Positions 49,256-59,458 of a DNA stretch of 64,000 nucleotides are shown in pieces. A program made the position numbers and the translations under genes. The DNA lies in contig OZ014415.1 of NCBI GenBank assembly GCA_963965975.1, forward strand, positions 4,655,001 through 4,719,000, written 5' to 3'. The notes under the pieces are model-generated. The model saw nothing but the letters and a program-made list of their open reading frames with translations. It searched no databases and was not told the DNA's origin. Origin of the DNA: Xestospongia bergquistia. Taxonomy: Eukaryota > Porifera > Demospongiae > Haplosclerida > Petrosiidae. How positions within the stretch are numbered: the stretch's first letter is position 1; every line of letters begins with the position of its first letter.

Positions 49256-49948
49256 TTTCCCCTCTCAAGCAAAATGATCAACTGGTTGAGGTATCAGCTC
49301 GAACTGCAGGGGGATCTTGAACAAAAGGAAATTAGATAAAATCGGTAAAAATTCCTTTTCGGTGTCAAATTTAGGGAGGTAGGGGTTAAAATTTTGTTGT
49401 ATTTTTGGAGTTGAAAATAGTTAAAAAAAGGACTTACATTTAAAAGGAAGTGCTTAAATACTTGTGCATTTTGATTGCAAACTATACTTCTAAAAACTAC
49501 TTAAAAATTGATAGTGGCAAAATTTTGACAAAAAGGGCTTAAAATTCACTGAATTTGTTAAGATTTTGCATATTTTCAGTAACAAAAATTATAAGAAAAA
49601 AGAGATTAATTAGGCATATTTTTGGCCCCAATAATATTTGGAAAAAGGCATCAAAATTTCAGTAGCAAATTTAGAGAAATAGGGTTTACAATTTCATGTA
49701 TTACATTACTATCCAATATTATAATATTACAAAGTAATGTACCTCATATTATGTTGTTATCTATATAACGTTTTATTATGATATAATTTTACCATGTAAA
49801 TAGCTCATATTATGCCCTAACGAACATGACAACACTATATACGTATACAGTAGTTATCTTATAAAGCATTTCTAGTAATACTTACATGTTATGCCACTTT
49901 TCATTTTTAAGCATTATTACCTGCTTAACAAGGAGCTATCACTTTCCT

Positions 49949-50100
49949 GTAAATATACTTCCTTTTGTTTTCTCCAATACCAGTATCTGGGTTGTAACCT
50001 GGCCGAGATAGATTCAACATAAAACAACAAATATAAACTACTGAAAATGTGCTCACACAATATATACATGTGCTCATCTGGAATATCCCTAGTTATCACA
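49949..50100 (-). mobile_element. Candidate LTR 3' of a polypurine tract, copy B
   Basis: Homologous to the segment at 49107-49255: starts TGTGATAACT on the minus strand directly after CTTGAGAGGGTAGAA and ends TTTACA. It lies just downstream of the retroelement-like reading frame that stops at 50111, in the order expected for pol, polypurine tract and 3' LTR. Confidence 0.42.
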
Positions 50101-50110
50101 TTCTACCCTC

Positions 50111-50446
50111 TCAAGCTTGATGCAGGGGTGCAAAACAATCAACAGGTCGAGGTACATAAGTAGAATGGCGAACAGCAACAGGATGAATTTGTGCAAGTGG
50201 TGGTATATCAATTTGAACTGCAGGAGGATCTGGATTTGGAGTGAACTCGTCTGATATATACCAATCTTCGACAGGTTCCTGTGGAACGTGATCAGAGTAG
50301 TTACATCTAAGATGGTCAACATAACCATACTGTATTAAAAATAATGTAGGCGAATGTGGATTAGGCGAAACCTGCATGAATCCTACAATCAGTAAACAAT
50401 ATTCACAAACCTGTACATGGCTGCAAGCACCACACCCACTCATCAA
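50111..50446 (-). pseudogene. C-terminus of a Gypsy-like retrotransposon polyprotein
   Basis: A 111-codon frame on the minus strand. The middle reads IQYGYVDHLRCNYSD and PVEDWYISDEFTPNPDPP, and the end reads VRHSTYVPRPVDCFAPL before the stop. A VDHLR-type block after a beta-rich region, then a Pro-rich linker and a terminal RxSTRxxRPVDRF-like motif, is the usual end of Gypsy-type integrase/polyprotein tails. No protease, reverse transcriptase or integrase core is in the window, so it is a 5'-truncated relic. The upstream part of the frame, before the likely AATACAG junction at about 50340, may not belong to it. Family assignment rests on these short motifs only. Confidence 0.5.
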
Positions 50447-50600
50447 ACTTCGATAGCCACACCCATTAAATATTTTGGATGTGGTTTATTTTGACCACAC
50501 CTCATATTTTAATTAATGCTCCAGGTAGTCTAGGAAATTAATGCATAGCTGCAAGCACCACACCCAATTATCAAGCCACGATAGCCACACCCATTAATGC
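50415..50600. repeat. Duplicated 55-bp block, GCTGCAAGCACCACACCCA
   Basis: CATGGCTGCAAGCACCACAC (50415 on) with CGATAGCCACACCCATTAA recurs at about 50542-50597, about 128 bp apart with a few mismatches. Function unknown. Confidence 0.75.
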
Positions 50601-50794
50601 TCTACATAATCTCATTTCCCTCACAAAAGCAGACTAACTAATCTCTTGTGGCTTCCTCGGCTTTCTCTCTGGAAGATATACTCACCTTTATAGTTGTATT
50701 CTCGATACTTACCTTTACTGACTACTACAAATTGTATAATTGGGTACAATATATAGAGTAGTATAGATACAGACACACCATTTTATCATAAATA

Positions 50795-50836
50795 TGTAAT
50801 ACTACCAAATGTAACACTGCCAAATGTAATACTACC
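50795..50836. repeat. Short tandem repeat, left bracket of the cassette array
   Basis: Repeated TAATACTACCAAATGTAA and CACTGCCAAATG. It is the reverse complement of the tract at 54835-54890 on the other side of the array. Confidence 0.7.
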
Positions 50837-51948
50837 ACTCATTAGATTACTTGTCAAAATTTACTGTATGTTGTTAACTTACTGCCCAGGCTCTTTGAGA
50901 TAGAGGAATGTCTGTCTTGAGTCTTGATCCAGATGTCTTGAGCCTTGATCCACAAGTCCAGCGAAGCTACATTAATAGATGCATAATGAATTAATGTACT
51001 CTAGTACTGTATTCTGTTAACATACTGCCCAGCGTCTTTGAGATCGTGGAAAATCTTGACTCTTGATCCCGATATCCAGCGAAGCTATAGTAATCAAACA
51101 GAAATTGAGAGTAATGAGTATTATGAATTATGTACACTAGTACTGTAAGCTGTTAACTTACTCCACAGACTCTTTGTGATAGAGGAATGTCTTGACCTTG
51201 ATCCTGAAGTCCAGTGAAGCTACAGTAATAAAAGAGAAATTAAGAGTAATATGCAGTAATAAAAGAGAAAGTAAGAGTAATGATGTACACTACTACTGCA
51301 TTCTGTGAACTTACTCCCCAGCGTCTTTGACAGATAGCAGAATGTCTTTGATTCTTGATCCCAATATCCAGTGAAGCTATAGCAATAAAAGAGATATATT
51401 TAAGGTTATGATGCATTATGAATTACTTTATACTAGTACTGTATGATCTTACTCCATAGACTCTTCGAGATACATAAATGCCTTGAGCCTTACTCCCTAG
51501 ACTCTTCAGATGAATTTCTTGAGCCTTGAGCTTGATGTCGGGCAAAGCTATAGTAATGAAAAAGAGATTAGGAGTATTATGAATTAATGTATTATGAATT
51601 AAGACTTATTAATTAATGCACACCAGTACTGTGTGCTGTTAACTTACTCCACAGACTCTTTGTGGTAGAGGAATGTCTTGAGTCTTCATCATGATGTCCA
51701 GTGAAACTATGGTAATAAAAAGAAAATCAAGAGTAATGATGTCTTTTTTAAGTAATGTACACCAGTACTATATGCTGCTAACTTACTTCCCAGAATCTTC
51801 AGATAGAGGAATGTTTGAGCCTTGATCTTGACTTCAAGCGAAGCTACAGTTATACAAGAGAAATTAAGAGCAATGAATTACTTCATACTAGTACTAACTA
51901 CTGAATGCTGTTGACTTACTGCCAAAAGTCTTTGAGATAGAGAATTGT

Positions 51949-52509
51949 CTAGCCTCGTACCCAGGCTTTCGCGATAGAAAAGAAAGCTTGGTAAGTACTG
52001 CTTGTGTATGCGCTTAATTATTGTAAATTATGTTATATGTTCATATCATAATGACAACATTTTAAATTAAATGACAAGTAAATGGGTCAGGTTTATATTG
52101 ATGACGTTTCATTCACTACTGAGTTTGGGCATGTCTAGCTGAGTTTGTCGGTTCTGCAGAGATTTAATGAAAGCAAAAAGAACGACAAATTTGTTCAGTG
52201 CTGTTGGAATACAAAACCACACGAAAATATCTTTTCCATCATATATAGCTTCAATGAACAAGAGTTGCTCTTTTTAAGAAATAGATTTGGCATTGCTAGC
52301 AGCTTTAGAACATACAGTAGAGCAGAAGAAAACTTTATATCAGTGATACAAATAGTCTCATATTATGGGTAAAGGAATTTTGACGTCATAGTTGATGGAG
52401 GATTCATAGAGTATACTAGTTTCAAAGAAATCTGTGGAAATTAAATGCATGCACAAACAGTAGTTACCAGGCTTTCTTTTCTATCGTGAAAGCCTGGGTA
52501 TGAGGCTAG
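51949..52509. mobile_element. MITE with long inverted repeats, copy 1
   Basis: 561 bp. Ends start CTAGCCTCGTACCCAGGC and CTAGCCTCATACCCAGGC (reverse complement) and continue with near identity for about 50 bp (TTTCGCGATAGAAAAGAAAG). Flanking octamers are AGAATTGT and AGAAATAT. A 75-codon open frame inside (52145-52372) matches a stretch present, shortened, in copy 2 and partly in copy 3; it may be the remnant of a transposase but shows no recognisable motif. 8-bp target duplications fit hAT or P-type elements; the ends do not decide which. Confidence 0.85.
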
Positions 52510-53987
52510 AGAAATATCTTGATCCTTGATCCTGACATCCAGCAAAGCTATTGTAATAAAACACAAATTAAGACTATGCTATATTATGAATTAATGTACA
52601 GTAGTATCGTATTTAGTTAACTTACTCTTCAGAGTCTTCGAAGTATAGGAATGTCTTGAGACTTGAGCCAGACATCAAATGAAGCTACAGTGATAAGATG
52701 CATTATCAATTAATTTATACCAGTACTGTATTCTGTTAACTTACTCCCCAGCGTCTTGAGATAGCAGAATGTCTTGATTCTTGATCGCAATATCCAGTGA
52801 AGCTATAGTAATAAAATAGAAATTGAGAGTAATGTGTATTATGAGTAATGGGTATTATGAATTAATGTACACTAGTACTGTATGCTGTTAACTTACTCCA
52901 CAGACTCTTTGTGATAGAGGAATGTCTTGAGCCTTGACCCTGAAGTCCAGTGAAGCTACAGTAATATAAGAGAAATTAAGAGTAATATGCAGTAATAAAA
53001 GATAAAGTAAGAGTAATGATGTATTATGACTTAATGTACACTACTACTGTATTCTGTGAACTTACTCCCCAGTGTCTTTGAGATAGCAGAATGTCTTGAT
53101 TCTTGATACTGATATCCAGCGAAGCTATAGTAATAATAATGTGTATTATGAGTAATGGGTATTATGAATTAATGTACACTAGTACTGTATGCTGTTAACT
53201 TACTCCACAGAGTGAGACTCTTTGTGATAGAGGAATGTCTCAAGCCTTGATCCTAAAGTCCAGTGAAGCTACAGTAATAAAAGAAAAATTAAGAGTAATA
53301 TGCAGTAATAAAAGAGAAAGTAAGAGTAATGATGTATTATGACTTAATGTACACTACTACTGTATTCTGTGAACTTACTCCCCCAGTGTCTTTAAGATAG
53401 CAGAATGTCTTGATTCTTGATCCCAATATCCAGCGAAGCCATAGCAATAAAAGAGATATTAAAGGTAATGATGCATTATGAATTACTTTATACTAGTACT
53501 GTATGATCTTACTCCCTATCGAGATACATGAATGCCTTGAGCCTTACTCCCTAGACTCTTCAGATGAATTTCTTGAGCCTTGAGCCTGACATCGAACAAA
53601 GCTATAGTAATGAAAAAGAGATTAAGAGTATTATGAATTAATGTATTATGAATTAAGACTTATGAATTAATGTACACTATGATTGTATTCAGTTAACTTA
53701 CTCTTCAGACTCTTTGAGATATAGGAATGTCTTGAGCCTTGAGACTGACATCAAGTCAAGCTATAGTAATAAAAGAAGTTAAGAGTAATCGTGTTTCATG
53801 AATCAATGTAACCTAGTATTGTATTCTGTTAACTTACTTGACAAACTCATCGAGATAGAGGAATGTCTTCATCCTTGACCTCTGACAACCAGCGAATCTA
53901 TTGTAATAAAAGAGATTAATAATGCATCATGAATAAATTTATACTAGCACTGACTTACTCCCAAGAGTCCTTGAGATGGAGAAATGT

Positions 53988-54479
53988 CTAGCCTTGTACC
54001 CAGGTTTTTGCAATAGAAAAGAAAGCCTGGTAACTACTGCTTGTGCATGCGTTTATTGTAATTTACGCAATATACTGACATCATAATGGCAAGATTTAGA
54101 ATTAAATGACAAGTAAATGGCTGGGTTTCTATTGATGATGTCTCATTCACTACTGAGTTTAGGCATGGCTAGTTGAGTTTGTTGGTTCTGTAGATACTTA
54201 ATGAAAGCAAAAAGAGCGACAAACATGTTCAGTGTTGTTGGAATAGAAAACCACACGAAAACATCTTTTCCATCATTAGCATAGAGTAGAGCAGAAGAAT
54301 ACTTTCTATCAGTACTACAAATAGTCTCACATTGTGATTAAAGGAATTTTGACATCAATAGTTGACGGAGGACTCCTAGAGTATACTACTTTCAAAGGAA
54401 TCTGTGGAAATTAAATGCATGCGCTAATAGTAGTTACCAGGCTTTCTTTCCTATCGCAAAAGCCTGGGTACGAGGCTAG
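53988..54479. mobile_element. MITE with long inverted repeats, copy 2 (8-bp TSD)
   Basis: 492 bp, same family and orientation as 51949-52509, with about 70 bp missing from the middle. Perfect 8-bp direct repeats AGAAATGT at 53980-53987 and 54480-54487. It sits at the same point of the cassette unit as copy 1, with homologous flanks on both sides. Confidence 0.9.
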
Positions 54480-54834
54480 AGAAATGTTTTGATCCTTGAT
54501 CCTGATGTCCAGTGAAGCTATTGTAATAAAAAACAAATTAACAGAAATAATTAATTATGAATTAATGTACACTAGTATTGTATTCAGTTAACTTACTCTT
54601 CAGACTCTTCGAAGTATAGGAATGTCTTGAGTCTTGAGCCTGAAGTATTATGAATCAATGTACACTAGTAGTCTAGTACTGTATGGTCTTAACTTACTCC
54701 CTAGACTCTTTTGAGACAGAGGATGTCTTGAGCCTAGTCCTGATGTACAGCGAATCTAGGGCAATAAAAGAGAAACGAGAAGGAATAATATATTTTACAC
54801 TGACGTTAAAATATGTTAATGACAATATTACATT

Positions 54835-54890
54835 TGCAGTATTACATTTGGCAGTATTACATTTGGTAGTATTATATTTGTAGTATTAGT
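54835..54890. repeat. Short tandem repeat GTATTACATTTGGCA, right bracket
   Basis: Four imperfect 14-16-bp units (CAGTATTACATTTGGCAG, TAGTATTATATTTG). Inverted relative to 50795-50836. No coding meaning. Confidence 0.75.
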
Positions 54891-54894
54891 TTAT

Positions 54895-56227
54895 GTCAAA
54901 ATACCAGTTAATGTTTATACATTTTTATTGTTAATATACTTACCAATTGTTATTTCCTTCATCTGCATGTATGTGTGTGTGTGTATGTTTAAAATAAGGT
55001 AATATTGTTAAGTTATACGATATGAATGTAACATTACACTGATATCCGTATACCTAGAAGGACAACAAATCATGTTACTTGAGTCTATCACGATGTAATA
55101 CATTACTTTACCATGTACCGAGGAACATCATTCGCTCAGAAATACTGCAGGGAAGACTGCCAAATGACTTGGCTAAATAGAATGCAACATACTTTAGTAA
55201 CCAGCATATTTACTCAATGAATATTACTCAGACTTGCAACATAGTACTAAATATACTTCTTACTAAAGTCAATATATCACAGAGAAAAGGACTAGTTTAA
55301 AAGTCAAGCTTGATATACTAACAGACGTGGAGTACTGCTTCTCTGACCATATTTGTTACTATTGTCTTTCCCTTTTGTTGTAGTCAAGAACATCATTATC
55401 TGAGATTTACTACAGAGGACACTGTCAAATGGTTTGGCTGTATGGAATCCAGTTCCTTATTCTGTCTTGCTTAACAGCCCTGCAAAGGTAAAGTACTTAC
55501 AAGTACAAAAACATAACAAGCTGACACTCATACAAAAATACACGATATACTAATACACATGGAGTACCGCTACTCTGACCGTATTTATTTGCCCTTGGGC
55601 TGTAGCAAGTAACATCATTGTCTTGGATTGACTTGGCTGAAAGGATATAAAGTCTGGTTTGCTAAAATGAAGTAATGCACAAAATATACTGATTACTAAA
55701 GCCTATACCTTACAGAGAAAAGGACTAGTGAGATATTATGTTTTAAAATGACTAGTTAATAACTTGTATAAACACATTCACATATGATACAGCACACAAC
55801 TCAAGACTAAATAACACAATATTCATATTTTATAAAGTATGTTGCATAGATAACTTATGGTACACATATGATAATAATATTCATAACTATATGCAACACA
55901 ATAACCAAATAATAATACAGTACCCATTAGTACAAACCTCTAGTACCAACCATTACAAGCTCATACTGAAACAAAAGTTGAGACAATGGAGGTAAATAGG
56001 CTTGTACTAAATAGAAAAACTTGACTAATGTTATTCAGACATTGTATTAAATGATTTTGACGTGGAAGAGGAAGAAGAGATTGTTGTTATATAGTATAAT
56101 ATATAATAGTTATTATTGTATATATAATATGTATAATAATGTGTATGCAGTAACAATATTATTGCATTATAATTAGAAAAACAAACTAAACACTAAGTAC
56201 TTTTCATTCCATTTTCTTTTACACAGA
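54895..56227 (+). other. AT-rich stretch with decayed cassettes and a possible 5' exon
   Basis: Holds a (GT)n-like run near 54970-54985 and three decayed copies of the second cassette family (about 55119-55180, 55384-55487, 55608-55640). The copy at 55384-55487 keeps a strong acceptor (TTTCCCTTTTGTTGTAG) and a donor GTAAAG. Array homology stops near a TTAA at 56047-56050, after which a short acidic frame (NDFDVEEEEEIVV) could be an upstream exon of the piggyBac gene or its border zone. No piggyBac terminal repeat was recognised here. Confidence 0.5.
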
Positions 56228-57894
56228 ATGGACACCGACGAAAATCTGGAAAGGTAAGATCAAAAGAAAGAATTATTATAACCATGTCTACTGCTTCTGT
56301 TATTATACCAACACTCCAAATAATTCTTTGATGCTTGTCTTTTCTAATTCTATAGTTGTCATGCTATGGAGATTGATGAACCATTTGAATTTGAGTCAGG
56401 TGAATCCTTTATGAGTCAACTAAAACTGGCCTTACTACTGACAGGCCTACTACTGTCCTTCCCTGTACTATTCCTTGTGAACCTACAGTTCCCCTCTCTC
56501 ATACCCTACTTGGTATCTTCCATTTACTTTTCACTCCTGCTCTAATCAATATGATTGCTGAGCAAACTAATGTATACGCTCGAGAAGTGGTATCAACTGA
56601 TGCCTACGAGAGATTTGACCAAGTAACACCGCTTGAAATTCAAGCGTATTTGGGATTCATGATTCTAATGGGAATCAATCAATTACCATGCCTTTATGAT
56701 TACTGGAAATTAGATCCAACTTACTATTACTCCCCAGTAGCAGACAGGATATATCTGAGACGATTCTTGGAAATCTCTCGGTTTCTCCATTTCACGCAGA
56801 ATGAATCCTATTCAGTTCAGCGAACAGATCTTAGCTATGATCGTCTTTGGAAAATCCGACCGGTGATAACTTCCATATCAGAGAGGTTTTTGGAGATATA
56901 TAATCCTCACAGTGCCAGCTCAATTGATGAGGCCATGATCCCCTTCAATTGAAGATCCTCTCTCAAGCAATATCTTCCCAAAAAACCTACAAAGAGAGGG
57001 ATAAAAGTCTGGATGAGAGCATATGCTATAAATGGCTATGTTTCTCATTTTCAGGTGTACCTTGGCAAAGTGGGAGGCAGGTCGGAAACACATATACATG
57101 AACGGGTTGTGAAAGATCTAACCAGGAATCATGTTGGCAAACACTATACAGTGTACTGCGATAACTTTTTCACCAGTGTACAGCTCTTCAATGACCTTCT
57201 AAAGGACTCAATCTATGCATGCGGCACCATTCGATCAAATCGAGTAGGCTATCGTGATGAATTTAAGCCTTTTCTTAAGAAGGGACTACCAGAGAGGGGA
57301 GATTACAAGACAATTGAAAAAGAAAATTGCATTTTCTCATTGTGGCAAGACAACAAAACAGTAAGTGTTCTCTCTACCAACTGCAGAAATGAAGAAGGCA
57401 CAGTAACCAGAAAACAAAAGGATGGCACAAGAAAAACTTTCACCTGCCCCTTGAATGTTATTGACTACAACAAGTATATGGGAGGGGTTGATTGCAATGA
57501 CCAGCTACGACACTACTACTGTGTACGACTGAAAAGCCACAAATTCTACAAATACATCTTTTGGTTTTTATTTGAACTCACTTTGGCAAATGCCTACATC
57601 CTTCACAGGTATGTACCATCAACAGGGCATGTATACCATCAATACGTTGACTTCAGGTCAGAGTTGGCAAAACAGCTAATTGGGAATTATAACGGTCGAA
57701 AAGTTAGAGGTCGCCCTTCCTCTGCTATTCATCCCTCAGTACCAACTCTACACTTCCCAATGAAGGCAGCAAAGCGAAGCAAATGCTCTCATTGCTACAG
57801 GAAGGGAAAACAATTGAAGTGGACACAGTGGGAATGCCAAATGTGCAAAAAAACCTATGCCACACAGGAAAACCAGATAGTGACTGTTTCCTAG
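56228..57894 (+). pseudogene. Nearly complete piggyBac transposase gene, one intron
   Basis: Would excise and insert its element at TTAA. Exon 1 (56228-56253) encodes MDTDENLE; donor GTAAGAT, intron of 102 bp, acceptor TTCTATAG; exon 2 starts at 56356 in matching phase and continues CHAMEIDEPFEFESGES. A frameshift near 56405-56420 follows, then TDRPTTVLPCTIP and LFTPALINMIAEQTNVYA lead into the DDE_Tnp_1_7 domain. First catalytic Asp is in SIDEAMIPF (about 56927); a TGA at 56950-56952 replaces the expected Gly codon just after it, and the same frame resumes with RSSLKQYLPKKPTKRGIKVW. Second Asp is in YTVYCDNFFTS and later Asps are in YNKYMGGVDCNDQLR. The C-terminus has CSHC...WECQMC, a zinc-binding tail shorter than usual. 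Two lesions only, so young. Element ends were not found. Confidence 0.88.
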
Positions 57895-58348
57895 CATTTC
57901 ACAATTATTAGTATTATGTAGTCTACACACACACACACTCATAGTATCATATCCTCATGCTATTTACGTACTAAATTATGTTATACACATTTTACTCTAC
58001 AAATGCATTTCAAAGCGTTTCTTTGTTCTATACAAATACAAGTAATATATGAAACTAACTTTCAATCATAAAGTAGCCCTAGAATAGAACACAATCAAAC
58101 GCTGTCAGTAAACAAAGAAATGTAAACGTAGCCCTTGATCGCGAATTTTGCTACCAACTTCCCTTTATGATGACAAGATCTTGGACAACGTTTCACTATC
58201 CTTTTGACTCTTCGTAGAACACAACATGCTAACTTTACTTTGAGCAAAGGCAAAAGCGTTCACATCACTAACCTTACATTTCTTTCCCTCTACAAACCAC
58301 AGAAATAATTTGGTCACAGTGTGCGTTTGCGCATGCCAAACCATCTAG
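57895..58348. other. 3' flank of the piggyBac gene, no gene
   Basis: Contains a short (AC)n run at about 57925-57940 and unique AT-rich sequence, slightly richer in GC near 58130-58320. The cassette array resumes at about 58349 (TAATAAAGATAAAATATTTA), so the inserted piggyBac-bearing segment ends close to that point. No TTAA-flanked inverted repeat was seen. Confidence 0.45.
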
Positions 58349-58430
58349 TAATAAAGATAAAATATTTAATGATAATTATTGCTGTGTCACTCACAAATAT
58401 CACAGTTTTAGCACCTTCATTTAGTAAAGC
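58349..58430. repeat. 82-bp block present three times (copy 1)
   Basis: TAATAAAGATAAAATATTTA followed by ATTGCTGTGTCACTCACAAA and ATCACAGTTTTAGC. Nearly identical copies at about 59457-59540 and 63941-64000 (cut by the window end). It marks the start of a larger unit of the array. Confidence 0.85.
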
Positions 58431-59325
58431 TCATTGAATTTAAAGTCAAGCTATATATACTAACACACTTCACTGTATTTACTTACCCTTGGGCTATAGC
58501 GAGTAACATTATTGTCTTGGATTTACTGCAGAGAACACTGTCAAATGATTTGGCTGAATGGAATCTGGTTCCTTTTTCTATCTTGCTAAACAGCCCTGTA
58601 GAAATAAAGTCATGAATCTTTGGCTGCTAAAACGAAGTAACGATGAACTAAACAAAGGGCTAAAGCTCATTGAATTTAAAGTCAAGCTATATATACTAAT
58701 ATGCTTGACTGTATTTACTTGCCCTTGGGCTATAGCAAGGAACATTATTGTCTTGGATTTACTGCAGAGAACACTGTCAAATGACCTGGCTGAATGAAAT
58801 CCAGCTCCTTCTTATGTCTTGCTAAACAACCCTGCTAAAATAAAGTCATGACTCCATGTTTGCTAAAACAAAGTAATACTGTCTAAGATTTCTAGCACAA
58901 AATATTACAACGTGATTACAAATGCACTAAACTAAGGGCTAAAGCTCATTGAATTTAAACTCAAGCTATATATCTAACACACTTCACTGTATTTACTTGC
59001 CCTTGGGCTATAGTGAGGAACATTATTGTCTTGGATTTACTGCAGAGAACACCGTCAAATGATTTGGCTGAATGGAAACTAGTTCCTTCTTCTGTTTTGG
59101 TAAACAGACCTGTAGAAATGAAGTTGTGAATGATTGGTTGCTAAAACGAAGTAATGCTGTCTAGGATTTCTAGTACAAACCTTTACAAGCTGATACTGAT
59201 ACCAAACAAGACACAATGGGGGTTAAAAGCCCTGCAGAAATAAAGTCGTACTCATTGGTTGCGAAAACGCTAAGATTTCTAGTACACATCGTGACAAGCT
59301 TACTGATGTTATCTTTAGTCTTATA

Positions 59326-59458
59326 TGAGGCTCCAACTGTATAATATCCTTCAGCAACAGCTGGTACAAGAATTACATCTGCTTTTGCTCTTCCAATAAT
59401 TGAAATGCCTCCTCTACGATCTCAACTGAAATACTAGGTATATCAGAACCCACCTAAT
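59326..59458 (-). other. Conserved exon-like block, repeated at 63813-63942
   Basis: On the minus strand the block follows TTATTATTAG and reads in one frame GISIIGRAKADVILVPAVAE, then GYYTVGAS. The copy at 63813-63942 keeps this frame open with a few amino-acid changes (ADVIFVPAVAGG). The upstream part reads better in another frame (SDIPSISVEIVEEAFQLLEE). The composition looks like a real protein segment, but I do not recognise it, and two closely related copies alone do not prove coding. Confidence 0.4.

Larger units (their letters stand above)
48771..50240. repeat. Direct duplication, two diverged copies head to tail
   Basis: Copy A (about 48771-49315) and copy B (about 49372-50240) share, in the same order: TAGGGAGGTAGGGGTTAAAAT (48771/49372), TAGAGAAATAGG.TTTACAATT (48941/49672), TATATAACGTTTTATTAT, GCCCTAACGAACATG, TGTAAATATACTTCC (49107/49949), AGTTATCACA (ends 49255/50100) and GAACTGCAGG.GGATCT. 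Copy B is longer by several insertions. The shared block includes the putative retrotransposon 3' end described separately. Confidence 0.85.
50877..54760 (-). repeat. Array of about 20 exon-like cassettes (minus strand)
   Basis: Each unit, read on the minus strand, has a pyrimidine-rich stretch ending TTTATTACTGTAG or TATAG, a core of about 59 nt (84 nt in the unit at 50883-50966), then GTAAGTTAAC, followed by about 90-110 bp of AT-rich spacer. The core begins CTTCRCTGGA and ends with AAAGAGTCTGTGGA or AAAGACGCTGGGCA. Acceptor and donor match metazoan consensus in most units. The usual 59-nt length is not a multiple of three, so successive cassettes could not all be read in one frame, and core frames are open only because they are short. 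Larger blocks of several units also repeat (51150-51300, 52886-53040 and 53195-53345). No known protein recognised; exon array, non-coding splice-unit array or plain minisatellite are all possible. Confidence 0.7.

Noticed and set aside
50089..50328. 79-codon minus-strand frame overlapping the Gypsy-like tail
   Set aside because: It lacks motifs, while the overlapping frame has the VDHLR and terminal RPVD-type signature.
50877..54760. Calling the cassettes a coding gene family
   Set aside because: The usual 59-nt length is not frame-neutral and no peptide is recognisable, so only the splice-bounded repeat is reported.
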